NCBI RefSeq assembly: GCF_001039355.2
Contig: NW_019775482.1
Span: forward strand, 163,531-227,530
Source of the DNA: Lingula anatina
Taxonomy: Eukaryota > Brachiopoda > Lingulata > Lingulida > Lingulidae
DNA length: 64,000 bases
Direction: 5' to 3'
A program made the position numbers and the translations under genes. Under the pieces are notes generated by a model that saw nothing but the letters and a program-made list of their open reading frames with translations, searched no databases and was not told the DNA's origin. Shown here piece after piece: positions 10,266-20,160 of this stretch (within the stretch, counting starts at the first letter, position 1; each line of letters opens with the position of its first letter).

Positions 10266-12189
10266 TGGATTTAATGATGAATAAGCACAATACATTTGTC
10301 AATTCAGACTTTAATTTGGTAGTATAAAGGCATGTTAATCCAAAACCGTAAGCTTCTGTAATACATTTTTACTTTAACTTAGTGTGCATATGGAAGTTTC
10401 ACTCTCAATGATAATTAGTTTATTTTGTTCCAAACGCCTTTGATTTTCATTTATTCGGAGTTGCAATTCTACGCTCTATTCTTCGAAAGCAGCTAACACA
10501 CTCTGTATCAGTCGTACCTCTAATACATGATGATGTTGATGGTGATCATACGAATACATAGAGAATAACCTTAGATTAATCAGAAGTAGTCCAATAAGAT
10601 AAAAAGACGTTTGTTTTATATCATTAAAGATACTGTAAATGTTTCAGACAAAGTTGATTACAGTGTACCATGGGTTTATCCGGAACTGAAGTACACCGTA
10701 CTTACTTGTAACTATAACCCCATTTTATATATATTTTAAAGTTTAAGGCGCTGTCTCCTCTCAGCAAGGAAGCAGTAAACAGCCCATGCAACTACAAATA
10801 CTTTTGAAATCGAAAGACGAATCCTGTCGGGCAAGAGTTTTTTTCTTCTTTTTGCGGGATCACGGGGAATTCGAAGCGCCCAGAGACCCAGTAAATTGAG
10901 TGCTGGGTCCCCCGATAAATGTTCATAGATTAAAAAAAGACAGATCCATGCCTTTTCCTCTGTATGTTTTGGTAATGACATGGAACATGAAGCATTCTGA
11001 ATCAGAGTGCCAGTTTGTTCGCAATAGCATTGTGACATTAATCAATAATATTCTTAAAAGTACAACTTAATACGGACTTTTGTTTTGAAAAGTGTTTGCA
11101 ATGGAGAGAAAGATATCGCGTTAATGATTATTAATGGTAGCTGCGCAACAAAAGGGCGTATCTAAATTGAGGTAGGAATGATATCCAAGCATTTGATTCC
11201 GAATTTGCTTTGAAAAGGCACTCGTGATAAAGGGCCAGACCCTATCATTGAAGATACATATGTTACTTAATGTTGACTGCACATTAAAGAGAAAACTCTA
11301 AATTGCGGTTGGAATGATAGCCAGAAACAAAAACATAATTTCCATCCACTTGCTGAGAAAGTGATCAGGCATTCATGCTAATATCGCAATTCAAAAGATT
11401 TTTCGTGGATTCTTGAAGCACGTTGGAAGCAGAGCGAATGAAAACGCACACGCGATAAGATACAATCACCGCGTTTTACCCCCTGTAGGTAGATGAGATT
11501 GGATTATATCAAAGTGAATTTGCAGCGTGAGGCATTCCATCAATTCCTAAATTTACCTTGCTATATGAGTCCAGGTCTCGATAACTCGAAAACATCGTAA
11601 ATTGCGACCGCACGCAAGCATTGTGACCTGTCACTATTGACTTTTGCTAGTCATAATAGCATAAAACAAAGCATGAAAATACGGTGTCAGAATTTGTGTT
11701 AAATAATTTAGCATACAGGCAGCATAATATGGTGAGAAAGATATTTTAAAAATAGATTATTTATTTTCCAGTTAATTTCTTAATACAATAAATAAAATTT
11801 AATAAAGCAAAAAAAAATCAATCTGTTTTACATTTCATTTTGGACGAATGACATTCAATTGAAGGTTCACTGCAGCACAGTTCCTTTGATTGACGAATAC
11901 TCAAAATTGCCGATATTTTTCAGGACCACTGTAAAGCTAACACGTAAAAAAGGTATAGTGAGCAAACTAGCTTTACAGTACTCTTACACTCAGGGTATGG
12001 AATCTTGAATATTAATGGCCACCATATTGAAATGAATTACAACCGTGAAAATAAGATTAATAATCCGGATTCTTATAATATGCTTCAATTTTATGTTCAG
12101 CAGAGAAAAATGAATGAAAAAGACAGTTTATGTAATCATGATGCGGCAGGACAGCGATAAAGCGTCCTGGGATTGGTCTTGCGTGGTCT
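9776..12189. other. Gene-free stretch with a CT microsatellite
   Basis: It contains a (CT)n run at 10228-10260. Open frames here are short, and neither the 120-codon plus-strand frame around 9922-10284 nor the 100-codon minus-strand frame at 10736-11038 resembles a known protein. Confidence 0.5.
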
Positions 12190-12311
12190 CCCAGCAGGCA
12201 TAGTCGCGTTGGATCAACGTTGAAAACAGGTTGATATGTTGAATTGCCGTTGATCTACCGGTACCTAATTCAACGTAAAATCAACGTTGATCCAGCCACG
12301 TCTGCCGGGGC
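12190..12311. mobile_element. Short palindromic MITE-like repeat with CAACGTTGA motifs
   Basis: The ends 'CCAGCAGGCA' and 'TGCCGGGGC' are near inverse, and 'GGATCAACGTTGA' near the left pairs with 'TCAACGTTGATCC' near the right. Length is about 120 bp. No target duplication is certain. Confidence 0.5.
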
Positions 12312-13187
12312 ATCATCCGTCCGATTCTCATTCAATCCTAGCCACTTTCATCTAAAAGGCATGCGTATCAACGGGCATGGTAACTTATGTTATTTTCATG
12401 TACCACAAGCAAGTATCTTGTGATGTAGCCTGTTTAACGCGACCTTTGCTGCGTAGTAACCGCGGTACGTCCTCTGGGCGAATTTTGCTTTGCAAGCGTC
12501 ATCGGCTCTTAGCTTGGCAAATTCAACATGTCAGTTGTACGTACATATTATATCAATAACTTTTCATTATGAAGTGAAAAAAGAACAAGCCTGTAGCCCA
12601 AAAAAATGTGTAAGTTCAGCTATTTTTCAAGTAAAGAAATCGCTGCTCTACTTCCTTGTGGTCTCCATATTTTAACCCCACCTCAAGGCAGATCACGTAA
12701 AATCACGGGGAAACTTGGACTTCTCGTTGAGAACCCGGACAGCCTCTATTTCAACTTCAAGTTCTCTCCGGCCAAGTTTAATTGCTTTTGTCATATTTCT
12801 CTGCACCTAGTGTATACGGTTTATGAAAATAAAATAGAACAATTTAAATCTCTGAAAAATCTGCACCTTTGGGCTTACTTTAATAATTAAACCTTCCTTA
12901 ATCAAACACAGTCCTGGAAAAAGCAGGCGCCCTTATTAAACGGAGACTTATGATATAACTGGGATTAGAGGTCGCCATTTTAAGGTGCTTACAATGGACC
13001 TTGACAAAGACCAAAGAATACAGTGTCTGCGGAACAACGTTTTTCAGACCGAATCGTTTGCCTACCACGAGATGGAAACTCCTTCCTGTTCTCGCTTTGC
13101 AGGAAAAAATTATCGTTCGCCAATCAATATCCCATCTCATCTCATCTGTTCAAATAGTGCAAATCTCAACTACATCACTGCACATCT
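12312..13187. other. 3' flank of gene A
   Basis: About 12750-13130 is paralogous to about 19735-20100 downstream of gene B (for example CCAAGTTTAATT and GGCGCCCTTATTAAAC in both). It is probably the 3' untranslated or downstream region. 12312-12740 shows nothing definite. Confidence 0.5.
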
Positions 13188-16100
13188 TTATATGACAGAA
13201 GTACGTGTAATAAGAACAGTAAGTACAACCTGCCAAAACAAACTGCCTCTGGAAGCAGAGGATACTGGGTAAGCAGCTTCTCCTGAACCCGGGGAATGCG
13301 CAGACTGGAACTGCCCAGAATCGCTGTTGTTCAGGACGCTCACTTCAAAATCGACCCCTTTATAATTCATTCGAGGGTATGTATTTCGAAGAAAAGCGTC
13401 GATTTCATCAGTTAAATTCTCGAATAGTCGTTGGGCTTCGCTGAAATTGTCAACAGTTTTCCGCAACCGCACCAACAAAGTAGTAGTGAAGAAATCCCTC
13501 TCGTAGTTTGGGAGGGCGCATTCATCTGGCTTTGCTAAGTCATATACCCAAGCGCCATATGGGTAAAATGTAGATATATCTTTCTCAACAAATAATGACC
13601 TATACGTCATGCAAAGTTCCATATATCTGCATGGGTCGTTGAGGTGTTTTTTGGGATCAAATTTAAGAATTACGGAGAAAGGGAGTTTGCGCATGTGATG
13701 AAGAGGAGATGGCTTTGCCCCCACGGAATATCCGTCGTCTTGCTCACACATGTCCTGAAAAAGAATGGACATTTTTTTATAGATGAAAAATATGTAAGTC
13801 TGCCTATAATTTTAAAAAACTGTGTCTTAGTATTATCAACAATTAAATATTTTTGTAACAAAACATGGTCAGAATTCATTTGGGTATTAACAAATATTTT
13901 CAATAGAAAATGTTTATAATTTAAAGTAAACAGAACCGAAGAAGTGCACTTCACGTAGAAATTTTCAACACTGTACTAAGGCAGACGTGGTACAACATTT
14001 TCACGTCAAATGATCATAAAAAATCATGAATCGCTTAGATCTGCATACATCTTTTTGACAGTACAGAAGGAAATTTCGACGTGTCTTCACTTATGTTTGG
14101 TTTTATTTCATTTCCTTATTTTCTCACGTCTTTATCTTGAACGATAAGTGCTTTATAGCATATTTAGTCATAAAACTGAGATTTTTTGCATATTTTTGTT
14201 TGATATTCCCAGCTACCCCCCCCCCCACCACACACACACACACACACACAAAAAGACGAAGGCCATTATTCGTTTCAGAAAAAATTGTTAACACATACGC
14301 CATTCGATTTCCCCTGGCAAAGTAAGTCCTGTAGCGGACCACGAGTAATTGAAGCAACACCATTGGATAATACTGCCGTTTATTCACGCAGTGAACAGAA
14401 CTGAACAGAATCTGAACAGAAACTGAACAAAAACTGAACAGAAACTGGACAAAACTGGTGAAAACTATAAAAAGAAAAGAAAAAGAAAAAATAATAATAA
14501 CAATACAGTAAAATAAAGATAAATAAACTAGATATACTAAACAACTTAATTCATGTGATCTTAAACAACAAATAATTGATCTTTACAAGCGTGTAAGTTT
14601 TCTCTAATTATTTATTTAATTTTAAAACACTCACACTAGAACAATATCCAGACTCGCTTTCTCCGCTAGCAACTGGCTGCTCAGATACGGCCATAGAAAT
14701 CTGAGCTGGTACTGTAAATTTATTTGATAACATAAATATACATGTGCGTGTTGGTCATGGAAAAGCCACACCCATACTAACATAAACTTTAATAAACACG
14801 ATGCTCATAACTTATGTTACTGATTAAACTTAAGTAAACTTATGTAAACTTTTGTAAACTACACAATATACCTCTATATAAGTGAATTACACTTTATTAA
14901 ACACATAAATTTTACACAATCTACACGTAATATCGTAACATACCTCCACTCTGCCAGTAAGTATATAAATGACCGCGCAGAGTACATGCAACATCGGCTT
15001 TTATACTGTTGATCACATGACTAGATGAATAGATGTTACTTAATATTGAGCAGTGTTCTAGTGTCTTCTATAACACAATATAAATAAACATAAGAACAGC
15101 GTGGAAAATATAAAATAAAAATGATAACGTATATAATTTCTGCCGTGTCGGCAACAAGTCCCTTTGAGCATCTATAAGTGCAGAAAAGCCACGCGGTTCC
15201 ATTGTTTTCAACTTCATGTCGCCTGTAAAATAGGATGAGTTTCAATGATAAAGTGATATGTATGTTTATGTTTCGACCGATAAAGATGCTGTTCTTGAGG
15301 GTGTGGTTTTTTCAGGGAAAGACAAAAGGCAAATGATAATAGAAACTGTGAATGTGGTTATTACTTATTAATGCAATAACTGTATCAGTCGTGGATCTAA
15401 GTACGACACTGTGATGTAAAACATGGTGAGAATTATTAAGGTTATAGGCAAAACCTTTAAAATATGGCTTAAAGAATGAAAGACTAATAATGCTATCCAT
15501 TCAACCCAGAAACGAACAAGTGGTCAAAGGTGTTTCAATACAAAAAGTGAGTGTAAAGCTGCTTACCGATATCTGTGCATTCTTGAACTTTCTGCAATGT
15601 GTTCGGCAACACACGGCAAACCCAACAGAAAATGTTTCGACTAAATGAATAACCTCCGGAGTTTTCACGAGAGTAGGTCACCGACACGGGGCCAGACTCG
15701 CAAAGTTTTGCAGATAAGGCGTCAGCGTCCGGTGAACATGCACGGGAATTCAGACCTCTTAAAGGATCATGATTTCCCTCAGGACCGATGCAAGGGCGTC
15801 CTGGATAATAATCTGGGGCATCAAAGAATAGAACACAATCGTTCATATGAAAAATCATATGCAGAATCTCAGCAACAGTCCAAACATTTTGAAAGGTTTC
15901 AACTTGTGTTTCGTCACACGCAACCGTGGGTTTCCAGGCTTTGTGTGATGTAACTTTGTGACAGGTTGCGCAGAAAATGTTTTTGAATGTGACGTTTGCC
16001 TCCGTTGACGAGACAGGCAGCATGATATTAATGTCATTAGACCAGCCTTTGAACTCACATTTCTGGCGGACAACTTCGTCATGCCAGTGACTTGGGCATG

Positions 16101-16743
16101 AAGAGACAATCCAAAAATACTTACTGCTTACGCCCCATATTTGTTTGTTCCCCTGTAGCCAACATTCTGTGTCATTTTGGCTTATATCAATTTCCGTGAT
16201 TTTTGTCTCCCTGCAGTATTGATTGTATGGCCAACAGCAATCTCCAAAAACATCACACAAATCGTCACAGAAGCAGGTTATCAGAATCATGTCTTCAATT
16301 GGCTGGCCTATACGACTGGCACAGAATGGGGTGTTTACTGTGAAGTTAAACGGTATCAAACTTCTCGGGGGATCTTTTGTTGAACTAGCTTCAGCGCTTT
16401 TGGGGAATATCGATACGGGACCGAACGTGTAGTCCCCTAATTTAGAATCGTTTTGGTGTGCAGTCCTAAGGCTTGTGTATTGGGCAGAGTTCAAGTTCGG
16501 TACTTCTGATGTGACTCTCGAGAAAGCATAACGTCCATCCGTTCCCTTCTTCACAGTTTCTTGTTCCCCCTTGGTCGACTGGTGATAAGTGAAGTTTCTC
16601 AAGAAAAATGGTGTTGACGACGTGGATGATGTAGCATTAGTCTGACTTTTAAGATGGTAAGCATTTGTCAGGGTCTCAGCATTTCCCATCTGCAGCTGCT
16701 CTAGAATGACTAAGACACATAATGCCCGTCTTAGAAACTTCAT
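13188..16743 (-). pseudogene. SMB-like secreted/GPI-tailed protein gene A, exon 2 split by a solo LTR
   Basis: Ancestral exons are 15567-16743, then exon 2 in two pieces (15157-15222 and 14300-14330), then 13188-13754. Without the inserted LTR the three exons (1177, 92 and 567 bp) would give 611 residues, close to gene B. Exon 1 has the signal peptide (MKFLRRALCVLVILEQLQMG), an NxS/T-rich region, the SMB-like module (CDDLCDVFGDCCWPYNQYC) and the core 'SCPSHWHDEVVRQKC'. Exon 3 ends in a hydrophobic tail (LFWQVVLTVLITRTSVI) after a Ser/Ala/Gly-rich stretch, as in GPI-anchored proteins. Reading exon 2 into the LTR meets a stop. Skipping exon 2 shifts the frame (phase 1 to phase 0). The copy is therefore probably non-functional unless the LTR is spliced out. 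The exon 3 cysteine shared by B-E near its start is Tyr here. Confidence 0.8.
14331..15156 (-). mobile_element. Solo LTR inserted in exon 2 of gene A
   Basis: The 826-bp insert reads TGTTGCCGAC...CCGCTACA on the minus strand (TG...CA ends) and is flanked by the 5-bp direct repeat AGTCC (14326-14330 and 15157-15161). Gene B has a single AGTCC at the matching place (within 'TTAAGTCCC'), so it shows the empty site. On the minus strand the insert has a TATA-like 'GTATAAAAGCC' and, near its 3' end, AATAAA, as expected for U3-R-U5. Internally there are 11-12-bp tandem motifs (CTGAACAGAAA near 14400-14455; TAAACTTATG-like near 14820-14865). The superfamily cannot be assigned; 5-bp duplications fit Gypsy or BEL/Pao. 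Confidence 0.88.
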
Positions 16744-16787
16744 TGTCCAATATTTCTTCTTAACTACCGGTGAGAGCGGCTAGTTAC

Positions 16788-16798
16788 ATATATATATA
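16788..16798 (-). promoter_or_regulatory. TATA box of gene A
   Basis: TATATATATAT on the minus strand, about 45-55 bp upstream of ATG 16743, preceded by CCAGGGG as in the paralogues. Confidence 0.6.
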
Positions 16799-16929
16799 CC
16801 CCTGGCAAATTACTTCCGACTGGCTAACATTCCCAATGTATTGTCACAAAAAAAGGCTATCGTGGTTTCAAATGACACGATAATAAGAAGGAAGGAGAGA
16901 GCCGATTGAGAGAAATATCACTAACAGTA

Positions 16930-17470
16930 TAACGCACTCTTATTACTTGTCTTGGCCACGAAGACATGTTGGGCAACGACAGCGCTCTTTTAATGCCTGG
17001 AACAGCTTCTATCGTTGCTGTATCCTGCGGATAACACTGTCCATGGGTGAATTTTTTAGCTTCAGGATATCAGCCCTATGTATTTATCGATGTTTCACAG
17101 AGGCAGGTTAAACAGGTATCTAGTGGAAAATTAATTTATCCAATACCATAATGCCAGTAGTTGCTAAACATTTTTAGAAAATCCGTGAAAGTTGCTAATG
17201 AAACAGGTATCCATAACAAGTTAAGTTAATACCCCCCCCCCCCCCCCCACAGTGACCATGTTTCATTTCGTTTTAATGAAAAAAATGAAAAAGTACAGTT
17301 GAATAATGTGAGAAATTCAGCCCGTTAATGTAAAATAGTTATTTTCATTATACTTTATCTGAATGTAATAAAGATTCATCACTATTTTTATTATTATTAT
17401 TACTATTATTATTACTATTATTATTATTATTGTTGTTGTTATTATTATTACCTGCCCGGTTTATCATTTT
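16930..17470. repeat. Upstream flank of gene A, duplicated upstream of gene B
   Basis: About 16930-17360 matches about 23060-23520 (shared 'AATGCCTGGAACAGCTTCTATC', 'CACAGAGGCAGGTTAAACAGG'). It contains a C homopolymer (about 17231-17249) and a (TTA/TTG)n run (about 17385-17452) absent from the B copy. Confidence 0.65.
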
Positions 17471-17559
17471 AAATACACATTGTGCGATCTTGATTGACCA
17501 CTGGATATTCAGCCTTGACGAAGCCTGGTCCTATTTTTTACACTATTAAAGCAAAAGGT

Positions 17560-18180
17560 TGCCAAGGGCACCAATTTGTAGATATTTTTCAAGAATATAT
17601 ATGGCTTTTGAAGAAATTTGTATTTACACGTTCACTTGGTTTTTCGTCTTCCTAAAAAAGACGTTCCTTTTTCTAAGGTACTTTGTCTAGTCTTGTTTCA
17701 ATATCATAAGTTTTTTTTTTTGGTTGGTTAGTGATGGTTCAAAATCCGCCTCTCCGCTGGATCTCCCAGTCGTATTATTTTTGTGCTTTAAATGAATGTC
17801 CTGTAAAAAAACTTTGTATCTACCAAATTCTGCTGTGCAAGCATTAATACGATGTGTGCATTTGTGTTGAGCGTGCAGCACGTACTGGCCAAATATGAAT
17901 TGATCTTCTTACGACTGTATGTCGAAGGACTCGAGTGTTCCATTGCAGCTATGTAAAAGCTTTCATGCTAATGTTTATAGCTACCATAATAACAGTAAAA
18001 GATCTTGAAAAAGAACCTTTTATTCAGATACATAAATGGTAGTTTCTTTTGACAAAAAGACAAGTAAATTCTGAAGTTGAAATAGTTATAGATTTTAAAT
18101 GTCTTGGCGTTTGAATCCTTGTATATCAACCAGGAAATGCTAGTAATTTAAAATTTTACCAGAAGGTGATTGGTGTGTGT
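17560..18180. repeat. Distal 3' flank of gene B, a member of the shared spacer family
   Basis: Paralogous to 29700-30230 plus 31795-32060, to 44820-45340 and to 57080-57980. Shared landmarks are 'CTGCTGTG(C)', 'GTTGAGCGTGCAGC' and 'TATTCAGATACATAAATG'. No coding content. Confidence 0.65.
18018..18023 (-). terminator. Conserved AATAAA downstream of gene B
   Basis: AATAAA on the minus strand in 'GTATCTGAATAAAAGG', at the same relative place as in C, D and E. In B it is about 2.1 kb from the stop codon because of later insertions, so an earlier site may be used instead. Confidence 0.3.
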
Positions 18181-18289
18181 TGGCACTCTCCTTCACAACC
18201 TTGTATGGTATCGCTTCAATGAAAAACAAGAGTAGCCTTCATAACGCAATGTTTGATTGTAATGTTAATTGATTCATTAAAAAATCATT

Positions 18290-18850
18290 TTAATTCATTT
18301 GAAAACAATACAATTACGTGTATTTGCGATGCTAAATAATTCTTAATAGCAAAATTCTGACTGATATTAAAACAATAGGATGGCCCGTTGTTACGTTTCG
18401 ACTTTAAAACTATATAATTATGTGCTGTTACTCCACATTGATAATTGACCCTTAAACAGTAGGATTGCGTGTTGTTACGTTTTGACTTTAAAACAATATG
18501 GTTACGTGTGATTACTCCAAAATTACGTGTTTCAACTTCACAATTATTTAAGTGCGATGTAAATTAACTAATAGGGCGATTACGTCACAATAAGGTAACA
18601 CAGTTAATAGATTTAAAAACAATTTTTTTCTTGTTCTCAAACAATATGATTTCATTGATTTAAAACAATAGTGTCTTGATTCTAAAAACCAGAAGATTAC
18701 GTGTTTTCAATTCACAATCACGTAATTGCAGTGCATTTGCAATTTGATCCTTAAACAATTGAATTACGATTTACTCTAAAACAATATGAATATGTGTAGT
18801 TACGCTACAATAACATGTTGTTACATAACAATTACATGACATCCCACTAA
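18290..18850. repeat. Degenerate tandem repeat rich in 'AAAACAATA..ATTACGTG'
   Basis: Imperfect units with 'ACTTTAAAAC' recurring 84 bp apart (18401, 18485) and many copies of ATTACGTG or TTACGT. No ORF. It lies between gene B and its distal 3' flank. Confidence 0.5.
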
Positions 18851-18962
18851 AGCAACACTCAGAAATGATAACCGTTTCGTACATGTATACTAATACAGTG
18901 AAACAGTATGAAATCGATCATTTATTCTGTTGCATTTAAAGGTGTACAGTATCCTTCCTACC

Positions 18963-19586
18963 CACCCTGAGCTTCAGAGTTAACTTGACACTAACCTCTT
19001 CACTATAGCCTATCTTCATCGTGTCAAGTTACCTCTGACGAAAATAGTTTGACCTAGTTTATATAAGCCAATCGAATCCATGTTTCAAATTTTTTCACCA
19101 AAGTTTGTTGAAAACGCTGATTAGTTGAAAGTCCAGAATTATGTCCAACGAGAAAATTGCATTTCGTTGCGTCCGCATAACCGTACACAAAGAGAGCATG
19201 GCGTCTCTTACAACTGACTACGTAAAGACTGTGTTAAGTTATCTCTTGATTCTTTGCAAAATATGAGTATACCGGAATTGAAACCAGAGCAGTTTGAGGC
19301 CCTGCATCATTATCTACTGAGGGATGATGTATTTTGCGTGCTGCCCACAGGTTACGGCAAGTCTCTGATATTCGGCCTTATCTTTGATTGGTCCTGATTT
19401 GAACAAAGCGCGCTTTGACTCTTTCGCGTTTATTGGGCTAGATCGTTCAATGAGTCATTGAGGGCGGGCTTTAAATTTGGTTGGCGGGCAGTGGGGGCAA
19501 TCGGATGTGGCCAAAGGTAACTTGACACGATGAAGATAGGCTATAGTGAAGAGGTTAGTGTCACGTTATCTCTGAAGTTCAGGGTG
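18963..19586. mobile_element. TIR DNA element with ~70-bp inverted repeats and 8-bp target duplication
   Basis: The left end 18963-19033 and right end 19516-19586 are inverted copies (CACCCTGAGCTTCAGAG... and ...CTCTGAAGTTCAGGGTG). The flanks are TTCCTACC (18955-18962) and TCCCTACC (19587-19594), an 8-bp duplication with one mismatch. It carries a helicase-like coding fragment rather than a transposase, so it is non-autonomous. Confidence 0.78.
19263..19397 (+). pseudogene. N-terminal fragment of a RecQ-like DNA helicase inside the TIR element
   Basis: A 44-codon frame ends at TGA 19395-19397. It contains 'ELKPEQFEAL', which resembles the Q-motif region, and 'VLPTGYGKSLIFGL', a Walker A (GxGKS) in RecQ-family style. 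Full helicases need several hundred more residues (DEAH box, motifs III-VI), none of which follow. A second short ATG frame just upstream (ATG 19199) is in another phase, suggesting a frameshift in an originally longer first exon. Either a captured host exon or the remnant of a helicase-bearing transposon. Confidence 0.6.
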
Positions 19587-20160
19587 TCCCTACCCTGCTT
19601 CTATCTGAAATTAAAAGTCAATTAGGCATGAGAAAAAGATAATATAATAGCAGGAGGCTGAACTTTTTTCAGGCCTTTATTCCTACCTTTCTGTTTTCTT
19701 TCATTTTTGTCTCCCTACCATTTCAACTATAAGTTCTCTCCTGCCAAGTTTAATTATTTCTGTCACATTTCTCTGCACATTCGGTTCATAAAAATAAAAT
19801 AAAACAACCTAAATCTGCAAATTTGGGCTTGTTTTAATAATTAAACCTTCTTTAATCAAACAATACTGGAAATAGGAGGCGCCCTTATTAAACAGGGGCT
19901 TATGATATAACCAGAATTAGAAGCCGTTATTTTAAGGTTCTAACAATGGACCCTTTCAAAGATCAAAAGAAATACAATGTCGGCGGAACAAAGTTTTTCA
20001 GATCGAATCATTTGCCTACCACGAGATTGTGACATAACGGTTAAAGTCTTCAAACTCCTTCCCGTTCTCCCTTTGCAGGAAAAATGATCGTTCGCCAAAT
20101 TTTACATCCATACATAGTGGAAATAGTGGAAATGAAACTCAACTACATTACTGCACATCT

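Noticed and set aside
9922-10284. 120-codon plus-strand frame
   Set aside because: Ends in a CT-microsatellite-encoded Leu-Ser run, has no recognisable domain and no splice context.
10736-11038. 100-codon minus-strand frame
   Set aside because: Mixed composition, no signal peptide or motif, no paralogue; likely chance.
14390-14460. CRISPR-like short repeats (CTGAACAGAAA)
   Set aside because: Contiguous 11-12-bp tandem motif inside a solo LTR, without spacers; the genome is eukaryotic.
15645-15953. Plus-strand ORFs opposite exon 1 of the SMB-like genes (also near 21848, 22363, 34629, 48051 and 60810)
   Set aside because: They are antisense shadows of conserved exon 1; they recur only because the exon is conserved, and they have no own promoter or splice logic.
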